DNA of 64,000 bases, from NCBI RefSeq assembly GCF_002909375.1, contig NZ_PPXD01000001.1, forward strand, positions 124,001 to 188,000. Direction: 5' to 3'. The translations under genes and the position numbers were made by a program. Each line of letters begins with the position of its first letter. The stretch's first letter is position 1. Origin of the DNA: Cryobacterium zongtaii (lineage in GTDB: Bacteria > Actinomycetota > Actinomycetes > Actinomycetales > Microbacteriaceae). The notes beneath the pieces were generated by a model that worked only from the letters and a program-made list of their open reading frames with translations, searched no databases and was not told the DNA's origin. Below, piece after piece: positions 16,267 to 27,542 of this stretch.

Positions 16267-17239
16267 AAGCCAGCTCCTTCTTGTTTCCGAAGATGCCCTG
16301 GGGTCTGTAGATCACAATGAGCATGATCGCGACGCCCACCAGGATGAAACGCAGCTGTCCGGCCTGGATGCTCGTCAGGAACGGGATCCAGCCGGCCTCC
16401 ACGGCCCGGGCGATGAACCCGGAGAAGAACGACAGCAGCACCCAGAAGACCATCGAGCCGATGACCGGACCGAGGATGGTCGCCGCTCCACCGAGCAGCA
16501 GGATGGCGTAGACGAAGAACGTCAGCGAGGTCTGGTAGTTCGACGGCACCACGGCACGCGGCAGCACGAAGATCATGCCCGCGATGGTGCCGAAGACGCC
16601 ACCGAGGATCAGTGACTGCATCTTGTAGAAGTACACGTTCTTGCCTAGGGCGCGAACGGCGTCTTCGTCCTCGCGGATGCCCTTGATCACGCGGCCCCAC
16701 GGGCTGCGCATGATCTGCCAGGTGAACAGGCAGGCGAGGATCACGATGGTCCAGGCCACGATGCGCAGCCACCAGTCGTAGGCGTTGTACTCGAACGGAC
16801 CGAACCCGTAGGTGCCGTCGGGGATCGGGTTGAGGGCAGCGAATCCGCCCTTGTACCCGCTGAGCCCGTTGGCCGAACCGGTGATCGGTTCGAAGGTGTT
16901 GGTCGTGAACAGCAGGCGCACGATCTCCGCGGCCGCGATGGTGACGATGGCCAGGTAGTCCGCCCGCAACCGCAGGGTCGGGATACCCAGAACCAACGCG
17001 AAGATCACGGATGCGCCGATCCCGACGAGCACCGCCGCCCAGACCGGGAAGCCGAAGCTGAGGGTCGAGATGGCGTACCCATAGGCGCCGAGGGCCATGA
17101 AGCCGGCCTGGCCGAAGTTGAGCAGGCCGGTATAGCCGAAGTGAATTGCCAGTCCCAACGCCGCGAGGGCGTAGGCGGCGGTGGTCGGGCTGATCAGCTC
17201 GACGGCCGCGTTGCTAAAGATTGCTCCCCAGTCGATCAT
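16256..17239 (-). CDS. livM: Branched-chain amino acid-type ABC transporter permease LivM
   Basis: Membrane permease subunit of the HAAT transporter, pairing with LivH. The 327 residues have about nine hydrophobic segments and LivM landmarks: GYTGLLNFGQAGFMALGAY, PTLRLRADYLAIVTIAAAEI and the EAA-loop equivalent RVIKGIREDEDAVRALGKN that contacts the ATPases. The C-terminus ends YRPQGIFGNKKELAFVK. The ATG at 17239 follows AGGGG by about 7 nt and lies 9 bp after the livH stop. Confidence 0.92.
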   Translation of the reverse strand: MIDWGAIFSNAAVELISPTTAAYALAALGLAIHFGYTGLLNFGQAGFMALGAYGYAISTLSFGFPVWAAVLVGIGASVIFALVLGIPTLRLRADYLAIVTIAAAEIVRLLFTTNTFEPITGSANGLSGYKGGFAALNPIPDGTYGFGPFEYNAYDWWLRIVAWTIVILACLFTWQIMRSPWGRVIKGIREDEDAVRALGKNVYFYKMQSLILGGVFGTIAGMIFVLPRAVVPSNYQTSLTFFVYAILLLGGAATILGPVIGSMVFWVLLSFFSGFIARAVEAGWIPFLTSIQAGQLRFILVGVAIMLIVIYRPQGIFGNKKELAFVK

Positions 17240-17248
17240 CGTCAGCCC

Positions 17249-20294
<3,046 letters not shown>

Positions 20295-20301
20295 CATCTC
20301 G

Positions 20302-20366
20302 CAACTGTTGCCCTAACGGACATGTGCGCCCGGTACGCCGGGCGCACATGTCCGTTTTGGCAACAG
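20302..20366. repeat. Intergenic palindromic repeat, family A copy 2
   Basis: A 65-bp nested palindrome. Outer arms CTGTTGCC (20305-20312) and GGCAACAG (20359-20366) enclose perfect 18-bp inner arms, ACGGACATGTGCGCCCGG (20316-20333) and its complement (20338-20355), with a 4-nt loop. It is the most perfect of the three copies. It lies 7 bp after the guaB stop and probably doubles as the guaB terminator (TTTT follows the inner stem). Confidence 0.85.
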
Positions 20367-20413
20367 AAGGGTCGGGGGCGGGGCTGAGTGCGGGCTGCGA
20401 CTAAACTGAGCGG

Positions 20414-21529
20414 GTGAGTATGGAAATCGAAATCGGCCGGTCCAAGCGCGCACGCCGCGTATACGCCTTCGACGACATCGCGGTGGTGCCCAGTCGGCGC
20501 ACCCGTGACCCCGAGGATGTGTCGGTCGGCTGGTCCATCGACGCGTACCAGTTCGACATCCCGTTCCTTGCCGCCCCGATGGACTCCGTCGTCTCCCCGA
20601 CGACGGCGATCATGATGGGCCAGCTGGGCGGCCTCGGTGTCCTGGACCTCGAGGGACTCTGGACCCGGTACGAGAACCCGGAGCCGCTGCTGGCCGAGAT
20701 CCGTGAGCTGCCCGCCGACAAGACCACGGCGCGCATGCAGGAGATCTACGCCGAGCCGATCAAGCCGGCCCTGGTCACCGAGCGTCTCGCCGAGATCCGC
20801 GCCGCCGGCGTCACCGTCGCGGCCGCCCTGTCGCCGCAGCGCACCCAGGAGCTCTATGAGACCGTCGTCGCCGCCGGCGTCGACCTCTTCGTCATCCGCG
20901 GCACCACGGTCAGCGCCGAGCACGTCTCGCGCAACCAGGAGCCGCTGAATCTCAAGAAGTTCATCTACGACCTCGACGTGCCCGTCATCGTCGGCGGCGC
21001 CGCCACCTACACCGCGGCGCTGCACCTGATGCGCACCGGCGCGGCCGGCGTGCTCGTCGGCTTCGGCGGCGGCGCGGCGTCCACCACCCGCACCAGCCTC
21101 GGTATCCACGCCCCCATGGCCACCGCCGTGGCCGACGTCGCCGGCGCCCGACGCGACTACATGGACGAATCCGGCGGCCGCTACGTGCACGTCATCGCCG
21201 ACGGCGGGCTGAGCACCTCCGGCGACATCGTCAAGGCCATCGCCTGCGGTGCGGATGCCGTGATGCTCGGTACCGCCCTGGCCCGCGCCACCGACGCCCC
21301 CGGCGGCGGTTTCCACTGGGGTGCCGAAGCGCACCACTCGCAGCTGCCCCGCGGCAAGCGCGTGGAGGTCGGCACCGTCGCCCCGCTCGAGGCGATCCTC
21401 TACGGACCGGCACCGGTCGCCGACGGCACCGCTAACCTGGTCGGCGCCCTGCGCCGCTCGATGGCGACCACCGGCTACAGCGGAATCAAGGAATTTCAGC
21501 GGGTTGAGGTAGTTGTCGCGCCGTACTGA
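20414..21529 (+). CDS. guaB3: GuaB3 family IMP dehydrogenase-related protein
   Basis: IMPDH/GMPR-superfamily TIM-barrel protein without CBS domains; the exact reaction in this lineage is uncertain. The 371 residues keep the superfamily features MDSVVSPTTAIMMGQLGG, VIVGGAATYT and VIADGGLSTSGDIVKAIACGADAVMLG. The loop corresponding to the IMPDH nucleophile (GSICTTR) reads GGAASTTRTSLG: Ser223 occupies the place of the Cys. The start GTG at 20414 has TAAACT (20402-20407) exactly 6 nt upstream, suggesting a leaderless transcript separate from guaB; an ATG two codons in is an alternative. Confidence 0.88.
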   Translation: MSMEIEIGRSKRARRVYAFDDIAVVPSRRTRDPEDVSVGWSIDAYQFDIPFLAAPMDSVVSPTTAIMMGQLGGLGVLDLEGLWTRYENPEPLLAEIRELPADKTTARMQEIYAEPIKPALVTERLAEIRAAGVTVAAALSPQRTQELYETVVAAGVDLFVIRGTTVSAEHVSRNQEPLNLKKFIYDLDVPVIVGGAATYTAALHLMRTGAAGVLVGFGGGAASTTRTSLGIHAPMATAVADVAGARRDYMDESGGRYVHVIADGGLSTSGDIVKAIACGADAVMLGTALARATDAPGGGFHWGAEAHHSQLPRGKRVEVGTVAPLEAILYGPAPVADGTANLVGALRRSMATTGYSGIKEFQRVEVVVAPY

Positions 21530-21578
21530 GTGAACTAGCGTCGAAGCAAGCACCACCGATGGCGATGGGAGTTTGCAG

Positions 21579-23303
21579 ATGACGCACGATAACTCGGTGA
21601 CCAGGTCCACGAAGCTCGGACCTGAGGAACGCGCGGCGGCGATCGAACGCCTCAAATCCAAGGAACTCGACATTCTCGTGGTCGGCGGCGGCATCGTCGG
21701 CACCGGCAGCGCGCTGGATGCCGTCACCCGCGGGCTGAGCGTGGGCATGCTCGAGGCCAGAGACTGGGCGTCGGGTACCTCCAGCCGCTCGTCGAAGCTC
21801 GTGCACGGCGGCATCCGCTACCTGGAACAGCTCGACTTTCGGCTGGTGCGGGAGGCCCTCACCGAACGCGGTCTGCTGCTCAAGCGCATCGCCCCGCACC
21901 TGGTCAAGCCGGTGCGCTTTCTCTACCCGTTGCAGAAGCGGGTCGTCGAACGCGGCTATGTGGGCGCCGGGATGCTGCTCTACGACGTGCTCTCCTATAT
22001 CGGCGGTCGGCCCGGCGTGCCGCACCACCGCCACCTCAGCCGCAGCCAGGTGGCGAAGCTGGTGCCCAGCCTCAGCCACGGCGCCCTCGTCGGCGGCATC
22101 ACCTACTACGACGCTCAGGTCGATGACGCACTCTACGTGGCGTCGCTGGCGCGCACGGCATCGGCCTACGGCGCCCACGTGGCCAGCCGGGTGCGGGTGG
22201 AGGGTTTCCTCAAGGTGGGCGAACGGGTCGTCGGCGTGCAGGCGCACGACCTGCAGACCGGGGAGCGCTTCGAGGTGCGGGCCAAGCAGGTCGTCAACGC
22301 CACCGGCGTCTGGACCGACGACACCCAGCGGATGGTCGGCGAACGCGGCACCTTCAAGGTGCGCGCGTCCAAGGGCATCCACCTCGTCGTGCCGCGGGAC
22401 AGGTTCCAGTCGTCGATGGGCCTGCTGCTGCGCACCGAGAAGAGCGTGCTCTTCGTGATCCCGTGGGGCCGGCACTGGCTGATCGGCACCACCGACACCG
22501 ACTGGCACCTGGACAAGGCGCATCCGGCCGCCACGGCCGCGGACATCGACTACCTGCTCGAACACGTCAACGCCGTGCTGCAGGTGCCGCTGACCCGGGA
22601 AGACGTGGAGGGTGTCTACGCCGGCCTCCGGCCGCTGCTGGCGGGGGAGTCCGAGCAGACCTCCAAGCTCTCCCGCGAGCACCTCGTCGGGCACTCGGTG
22701 CCCGGCCTGGTCGTGATCGCCGGCGGCAAGTGGACCACCTACAGGGTGATGGCCAAGGACGCGATCGACGCCGCGGTGGATGCCCTCGACGGGCTGGTTC
22801 CGCCGTCCACGACCAAGGAGATCCCGCTGCTCGGCGCCGAGGGCTACCGGGCGGCGTGGAACAAGCGCGGCAAGATCGCCCATGCGTTCAACCTGCACAC
22901 CGTGCGCATCGAGCACCTGCTCAACCGCTACGGCACCCTCACCGACGAACTACTCGACCTGATCAAGGAGAAGCCGGAGCTGGCCGACCCGTTGCCCGGC
23001 GCCGACGACTACATCCAGGCCGAGGTTGTGTACGCCGCCACCCACATGGGCGCGCTGCACCTCGAGGACGTGCTCGCCCGACGCACCCGCATCTCCATCG
23101 AGGCCTGGGACCGCGGGGTGTCCGCGGCACCCGTCGCCGCCCGGCTGTTGGCCGAGGTGCTCGGCTGGGACACCGAGCGTGAGGAGCGGGAGGTGTCGAT
23201 CTACCTCAAGCGGGTCGCCGCCGAGCGGGCCTCGCAGACCCAGCCTGACGACGAATCCGCCGACCGGGTGCGGTTGGAGGCGCCGGACATCGTGACGAGC
23301 TGA
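21579..23303 (+). CDS. glpD: Aerobic glycerol-3-phosphate dehydrogenase
   Basis: Membrane-associated FAD enzyme oxidizing glycerol-3-phosphate to dihydroxyacetone phosphate. The 574 residues start with a short lead and the FAD dinucleotide-binding motif ILVVGGGIVGTGSALDA, then the GlpD signatures SSRSSKLVHGGIRYLEQ and VIPWGRHWLIGTTDTDW. The C-terminal DAO_C domain runs from about 410 onward. The ATG at 21579 follows GGAG by 8 nt. Its 3' end is overlapped by 98 bp on the opposite strand by the extended tail of the AbiEi-like gene, which is likely a recent accident. Confidence 0.95.
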   Translation: MTHDNSVTRSTKLGPEERAAAIERLKSKELDILVVGGGIVGTGSALDAVTRGLSVGMLEARDWASGTSSRSSKLVHGGIRYLEQLDFRLVREALTERGLLLKRIAPHLVKPVRFLYPLQKRVVERGYVGAGMLLYDVLSYIGGRPGVPHHRHLSRSQVAKLVPSLSHGALVGGITYYDAQVDDALYVASLARTASAYGAHVASRVRVEGFLKVGERVVGVQAHDLQTGERFEVRAKQVVNATGVWTDDTQRMVGERGTFKVRASKGIHLVVPRDRFQSSMGLLLRTEKSVLFVIPWGRHWLIGTTDTDWHLDKAHPAATAADIDYLLEHVNAVLQVPLTREDVEGVYAGLRPLLAGESEQTSKLSREHLVGHSVPGLVVIAGGKWTTYRVMAKDAIDAAVDALDGLVPPSTTKEIPLLGAEGYRAAWNKRGKIAHAFNLHTVRIEHLLNRYGTLTDELLDLIKEKPELADPLPGADDYIQAEVVYAATHMGALHLEDVLARRTRISIEAWDRGVSAAPVAARLLAEVLGWDTEREEREVSIYLKRVAAERASQTQPDDESADRVRLEAPDIVTS

Positions 23304-24438
23304 GCCCGCGGCCGTGGATCGGGCGACGCGGACGCCGCGTTCGCCGCATCCGCTGCGGCGCGCCGCACCTCCTGTGGCCGGGCGCACCCGCTGTAGCGGG
23401 GGCGCCGCGCCACACGGGGTGCGGCGACGCCGTATTGGGCGCGCGGCGATGGGCTCGGGGGGCGCGGGGGGCGCGGGGGATCCCGTTGCGGGTGAGGAGG
23501 TCGCCCAAGGCCTCGAGGGATGTGGCGATCGGCCAGTCCCACCGGAACACGCCCAGGCCCAACGCGCGCAGTCGGTCTTCCCTGACCTTCTCGGCGATGA
23601 CGATGTCGGCAGCGGTACGCCCGTGGGTGAACTCGTCGCGCAGATACTTGCCGTGGCCGTCGAATTCGCCGACCCTGCCGATGCCCCGCCAGAAGAAGTC
23701 GCTGAACCCGATCAGTCCGTCCCGATCCCAGTGCGGTGTCTGCAGCTCCGGGAGGAGAAAACCGAGCAGGAAGATGCCCGCGCGACTGATCGATTCGCCC
23801 GTTGAGCCGGAGAGCGGCGAGGCGAACTCCAGCGCGCGGCCCGCCGCGGCGCGGCCGGGAACACGGCCGAGTTGCGCGAACGCTCGGTCAAGGTCGTGTC
23901 TGGTGGCCAACGCGTCACCGTCGCGCGGTTCGTGGATAGCCTTGTCCATCACCGCCACTGCCTGGCCGAAGCGGAGCACCCTGGCCAGCGCGACCGCGGT
24001 GGTCGGAACGGAGGTGACACGCAGCCCCGCATGCTCGATGACCTCGAGGTTGTGCTCCTGAGGATGACGGACTATGCCGCGCCGGGACCGTCCGCCGGTC
24101 GCTGCCGGAGTGGCCAGGTGAATCTCCGTGGGCCGGGCCCCGACCACAGGCAAGCCCCAGATCGCGGCAGCGGAGTAGTGCGAGTAGACGGCCGGCGTCT
24201 CCGCGACGGCGGCGTGGGCATGGATCCGGCGGAGGTAGCGCTCATCCGCACCCAGGGCATCCCACTCTGCGGTGAGCACGTACACCCCTCGGCGGAGACG
24301 GATGACGGTGTGTCTGTCGAACTCCTGCCGGAGCTCCCGTTGAAGGCCGACTCGCGACGCGTCGCTCGCGAGGATCAGTCCGCTGTGGCTGGACAGCGCG
24401 GCCAGAATGTCCAGGGTGCCCGATGGCGTGGTGGTCAT
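23206..24438 (-). CDS. AbiEi-family antitoxin-like protein with nuclease-like C-terminus
   Basis: Orphan relative of AbiEi antitoxin/regulators. From the ATG at 24438 the protein is 410 residues. The N-terminal winged-helix region (FDRHTVIRLRRGVYVL) and the AbiEi core (YSHYSAAAIWGLPVVG, RRGIVRHPQEH) come first. The C-terminal part GEFDGHGKY, then VREDRLRALGLGVFRWDW, resembles DUF559/Vsr-like PD-(D/E)XK folds (E258, D260, K264). Conserved sequence ends near residue 321; the last 89 residues are Arg/Pro-rich read-through across repeat C1 and into glpD antisense. GAGCCT lies 6 nt before the ATG (leaderless-like). No AbiEii toxin is adjacent. The GTG at 24495 is an alternative start. Confidence 0.7.
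   Translation of the reverse strand: MTTTPSGTLDILAALSSHSGLILASDASRVGLQRELRQEFDRHTVIRLRRGVYVLTAEWDALGADERYLRRIHAHAAVAETPAVYSHYSAAAIWGLPVVGARPTEIHLATPAATGGRSRRGIVRHPQEHNLEVIEHAGLRVTSVPTTAVALARVLRFGQAVAVMDKAIHEPRDGDALATRHDLDRAFAQLGRVPGRAAAGRALEFASPLSGSTGESISRAGIFLLGFLLPELQTPHWDRDGLIGFSDFFWRGIGRVGEFDGHGKYLRDEFTHGRTAADIVIAEKVREDRLRALGLGVFRWDWPIATSLEALGDLLTRNGIPRAPRAPRAHRRAPNTASPHPVWRGAPATAGAPGHRRCGAPQRMRRTRRPRRPIHGRGLSSSRCPAPPTAPGRRIRRQAGSARPARRRPA
23342..23426. repeat. Palindromic repeat, family C copy 1
   Basis: A small hairpin, CGCCGCA (23342-23348)/TGCGGCG (23354-23360), abuts a 66-bp nested palindrome (23361-23426). The latter has arms CGCCGCACC/GGTGCGGCG, TGTGGC/GCCACA, GGCG/CGCC and CCCGCT/AGCGGG. 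A homologous element lies at 24592-24657. C1 sits between the glpD stop and the conserved end of the AbiEi-like gene, and is read through by the latter. Confidence 0.75.
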
Positions 24439-24798
24439 GCAGCCAGGCTCGTGGAGCGTGGTGCCCGCCTGTGTCGGAGGGCGACATCTGTGCACTTTTC
24501 CGGGTCATCCCGAGCTGTGCACTAGGCCTCCTCAGTGCGATCCCGCGCGCCATAGACGGTACGGGGTGCGCCGAATGGCCCGTCCCCTGGTCACCGCACC
24601 TCCTGTTGCCGCTCGCGCCCGCTACAGCGGGCGCGCCACGCCGCAGGGGGCGCGCTGACCGTGGGGAGGGCATCCGCCGGGCGCGGCGCCGAACCCAGCC
24701 ACGAGCCGAGCGGATGCGCCGTTGCCGCGGCCCGCCCGACCGGCGAACACGCTCCGGTAGAATGACTAGACCGCCCTCAAGCCTTCAGGAGTCGCACC
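24439..24798. other. Divergent intergenic region, AbiEi-like / khtT-like
   Basis: 360 bp without a credible gene. It holds repeat C2 (24592-24657), the presumed minus-strand promoter of the AbiEi-like gene, and a plus-strand -10 TAGAAT (24758-24763). The last serves the antiporter operon, with a leader of about 30 nt containing AGGAG before the ATG at 24799. Nothing else is evident. Confidence 0.55.
24592..24657. repeat. Palindromic repeat, family C copy 2
   Basis: A 66-bp element sharing CCGCACCTCCTGT, the CCCGCT core and GGGGGCGC blocks with copy 1 in the same orientation. Its centre is a perfect 10-bp stem, CGCGCCCGCT (24614-24623)/AGCGGGCGCG (24626-24635), with a 2-nt loop. It lies 154 bp upstream of the AbiEi-like ATG, so copies 1 and 2 bracket that gene. 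Confidence 0.7.
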
Positions 24799-25326
24799 AT
24801 GGTTGACGTTCGACGGGTCAAGCTCCCCGGTGTGGGTGTACTGCACACCTTCATCACCGACGACGGCGGCAAGGTCGGTGTCATCGCGCACCGCTCCGGT
24901 CACAGCGATCTGATCACCTTCGCCGACGACGAGGGTGGCCCCGACGCCAGCAAGGTGTCGCTGCGCCTGAGCGAGGACGAGGCGCACACCCTCGCCGAAC
25001 TGCTCGGCGGCACCCAGATCACCGAGTCGCTCACCGCGCTCGACCAGATCCCCGGGCTCAGCATCGACTGGTTCACCGTGGACTACGAAGACCACATCGC
25101 CGGCCAGCCGCTGGGCAACCCCGCCGAGCGCGGCATCGCCGGGCTCACGGTGGTGGCCGTGGTGCGCGGCGAATCCGCCAACCCGGCGCCCGCGCCCGAC
25201 TTCAAGGTCTTCCCCGGCGACACCCTCGTCGTGGCCGGCTCTCCCGAGAAGGTGGCGAAGGCCTTCGCCTTCTTCCGCACCGGTGCGATCACGTCCAAGC
25301 CCGTCGACGCGCCGCCAGGAGGGTAG
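24799..25326 (+). CDS. K+/H+ antiporter regulatory subunit, KhtT-like (RCK_C domain)
   Basis: Cytoplasmic regulatory partner of a CPA2 antiporter. The 175 residues have an N-terminal beta domain (VDVRRVKLPGVGVLHTF) followed by a C-terminal TrkA-C/RCK_C domain (about 80-160; PGLSIDWFTVDYEDHIAGQPL, FPGDTLVVAGSPEKVAKA). That order is seen in KhtT of Bacillus subtilis, which gates KhtU in response to cyclic-di-AMP and pH; ligand binding here is inference. RBS CAGGAG lies 8 nt before the ATG. The antiporter gene starts 3 bp after the stop, and pairing of the two gene types supports the assignment. Confidence 0.82.
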   Translation: MVDVRRVKLPGVGVLHTFITDDGGKVGVIAHRSGHSDLITFADDEGGPDASKVSLRLSEDEAHTLAELLGGTQITESLTALDQIPGLSIDWFTVDYEDHIAGQPLGNPAERGIAGLTVVAVVRGESANPAPAPDFKVFPGDTLVVAGSPEKVAKAFAFFRTGAITSKPVDAPPGG

Positions 25327-25329
25327 CCG

Positions 25330-26688
25330 ATGCACCTCGGTGAAGATCTCCTCACCCTGGGCATCCTGCTCGTGGTGGCCTACGTGCTCGGCCGGTTGGG
25401 CAAACTGATCGGCCTGCCGTCGATCCCGATCTACATGATCGTGGGCCTGCTGGCCAGCCCGTACACCGGATGGTTCCCGCTGGACTTCAATTCGGCCGAC
25501 ATCGAACTGATCGCGGTCTTCGGGCTCATCCTGCTCCTGTTCAGCCTGGGGCTCGAGTTCGACCAGGAGGCCTTCTTCGGCGACGCCGGAAAACTGCTGA
25601 TCTCCGGCGGCTCGTGGATCCTGATCAACATGGGCGCCGGGTTCGCGTTCGGCCTGATGACAGGCTGGGGGGCCAGGGAAGCCCTGGTCATCGCGGGCAT
25701 GACCGGCACCTCGTCCAGTGCGATCATCACCAAACTGCTCATCGAACTGCGACGGCTGGCCAACAAGGAAACCCCGATGATCCTCGGGGTGACCGTCGTC
25801 GGTGACATCTTCATCGCCGTGTACCTGGCCATCGTGTCCGTGGTGCTCAGCGGCAAGACCGAGATCTGGCCGATCGTGCTGCAACTGGGCATCGCGTTCC
25901 TGTTCCTCGTGGTGATGTTCTCCGTCGCCCGGTGGGGCGGCCGGGTCGTGTCCAGACTGATGCGCACCAAGGACGACGAACTCTTCACCATCCTGTTCTT
26001 CGGCCTGGCCGTGCTCTTCGCCGGCATCGGCGAGATCATCGGCGTCACCGACGCCATCGGCGCATTCCTCATCGGCGTGGTCCTGGGCGCGAGCACCTAC
26101 CGGGGCCGCATCGAACGGGTGGCGGTGCCGCTGCGTGACGTCTTCGGGGCGTTCTTCTTCCTCAACTTCGGCCTGGCGCTGAACGTGGCCGAATTCGGCT
26201 CGGTCATCGTCCTGGTGGGCATCGCCATCGTGATGACCTTCGCGCTCAGCCTGGCCTCGGGCGCGCTGCTGGCCCGGATGCACCAGATGGGGCTGCGCGA
26301 AGGACTGAACACCGCCGCGATCTTCGTCAACCGCGGCGAGTTCACCCTGATCCTGGCAACCCTGTCGGTCAGCGCCGGCCTTGACCCGCGGCTGCAACCC
26401 TTCGCGGGCCTCTACGTGCTGACCATGGCGATCCTCGGCCCCCTGTTCACCGCCAACTCGGAGAAGATCGGCGCCGCCCTCAGCCGGCGCTCCCGAGCGG
26501 CGCATCCGCCCACCCGCACCCCGGAGCGAGACGCCATGCGCGCCGAAGAGATCGCTCTGGTTGAGGCGGTCACCCACGACCAGAAATCCGGCGACCCGAT
26601 GGTGGACTTCATCTCCGACACGTACCCGACCCCCAAGAAAAAGACCGACCAGGCCGGCCAGGACGACCAGACGGGTGATTACTCATGA
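25330..26688 (+). CDS. CPA2 cation:proton antiporter, KhtU-like
   Basis: Monovalent cation/H+ antiporter, likely K+ efflux. The 452 residues have about twelve hydrophobic segments. Landmarks are LGRLIGLPSIPIYMIVGLL-type helix 1 (as LGRLGKLIGLPS), LLLFSLGLEF, GMTGTSSSAIITKLL (the unwound-helix region) and GVTDAIGAFLIGVVLG. There is no C-terminal TrkA-N domain, consistent with a separate regulatory subunit encoded just upstream. A polar tail of about 65 residues follows the last helix. The stop overlaps the SURF1 start (ATGA at 26685). Confidence 0.88.
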   Translation: MHLGEDLLTLGILLVVAYVLGRLGKLIGLPSIPIYMIVGLLASPYTGWFPLDFNSADIELIAVFGLILLLFSLGLEFDQEAFFGDAGKLLISGGSWILINMGAGFAFGLMTGWGAREALVIAGMTGTSSSAIITKLLIELRRLANKETPMILGVTVVGDIFIAVYLAIVSVVLSGKTEIWPIVLQLGIAFLFLVVMFSVARWGGRVVSRLMRTKDDELFTILFFGLAVLFAGIGEIIGVTDAIGAFLIGVVLGASTYRGRIERVAVPLRDVFGAFFFLNFGLALNVAEFGSVIVLVGIAIVMTFALSLASGALLARMHQMGLREGLNTAAIFVNRGEFTLILATLSVSAGLDPRLQPFAGLYVLTMAILGPLFTANSEKIGAALSRRSRAAHPPTRTPERDAMRAEEIALVEAVTHDQKSGDPMVDFISDTYPTPKKKTDQAGQDDQTGDYS

Positions 26689-27533
26689 TTCGCATGATGG
26701 TGCGTCCCCGGTGGATCGCCGCGCTGCTGCTGGCGTTGGCCATCGCCGGCGCCTTCGCTGCCCTCGGCCAGTGGCAGCTGGCCCGCGCCATCTCGTCCGG
26801 CGAGGTCATCGAGCGCACCACCGAGACCGTGCAACCTCTCAAAGACACGGTGTCACCGGATGGGCCGCCCGCGAAGGTCGCGGAGGGCCAGATGATCGAG
26901 ACGATCGGCTCGTTCGTGGCCGGTGACGAGCAGATCATCAGCGGCCGACACAACGGCGGCGAATCCGGTTTCTGGATAGTCAGCCACTTCGTCACCGATG
27001 AGGGTGCCAGCATCGCGGTGGCCCGCGGCTGGACCGCCGACGCCGACCAAGCGGCCGCGGTCCGCGAACGGCTCGCCACACAGATGTCGATCCTGTCCCT
27101 GCAGCCGCTCACCGGCCGGTTCCTCTCGTCCGAGGCGCCCGCGCTGCCCGACGAAGACGCCGACCCGCACACGATGACCACGGTGTCCACCGCGGCGCTG
27201 ATCAACCTCTGGGCCAACTGGTCCGACCAGTCCGTCTACCAGGGCTACATCGTCGACACCGTCGCCCCCGACGGTCTGACGGTCATCGATTCCCCGGAGC
27301 CCGAAGTGGAGGTTCCGCTGAACTGGCTGAACATCTTCTACGCCCTCGAGTGGGTCGTCTTCGCCGGCTTCGCCGTGTTCCTCTGGTACCGCCTGGTGCG
27401 GGATGCCTGGGAGCGCGAAACCGAGGAGGCCGAGGTCGCCGCTGCCGATGCGGCCGAGGACGCCGCCGGTACGCCGGACGAGGCAGCCGGCCCGGCCGCT
27501 GGCACCGACCGGTCGCACGCCAACGCCCCGTAG
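26685..27533 (+). CDS. SURF1 family cytochrome oxidase assembly protein
   Basis: SURF1 proteins assist heme a insertion into cytochrome c oxidase. The 282-residue protein has the standard plan: an N-terminal transmembrane helix with the family motif LGQWQLAR (about residues 26-33), an extracytoplasmic beta-rich domain (GRHNGGESGFWIVSHFV), and a C-terminal helix (WLNIFYALEWVVFAGFAVFLWYR type). A low-complexity Ala/Glu tail ends the protein. It overlaps the antiporter stop by 4 nt. No oxidase gene is nearby. Confidence 0.9.
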   Translation: MIRMMVRPRWIAALLLALAIAGAFAALGQWQLARAISSGEVIERTTETVQPLKDTVSPDGPPAKVAEGQMIETIGSFVAGDEQIISGRHNGGESGFWIVSHFVTDEGASIAVARGWTADADQAAAVRERLATQMSILSLQPLTGRFLSSEAPALPDEDADPHTMTTVSTAALINLWANWSDQSVYQGYIVDTVAPDGLTVIDSPEPEVEVPLNWLNIFYALEWVVFAGFAVFLWYRLVRDAWERETEEAEVAAADAAEDAAGTPDEAAGPAAGTDRSHANAP

Positions 27534-27542
27534 AATTAGCCC

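Noticed and set aside
24439-24495. GTG at 24495 as start of the AbiEi-like gene
   Set aside because: The 19 extra residues do not resemble the family, whereas GAGCCT lies 6 nt before the ATG at 24438; kept only as an alternative.
23342-24657. Insertion sequence around the AbiEi-like gene
   Set aside because: No transposase and no target-site duplication visible; the repeats are direct, not terminal inverted repeats.
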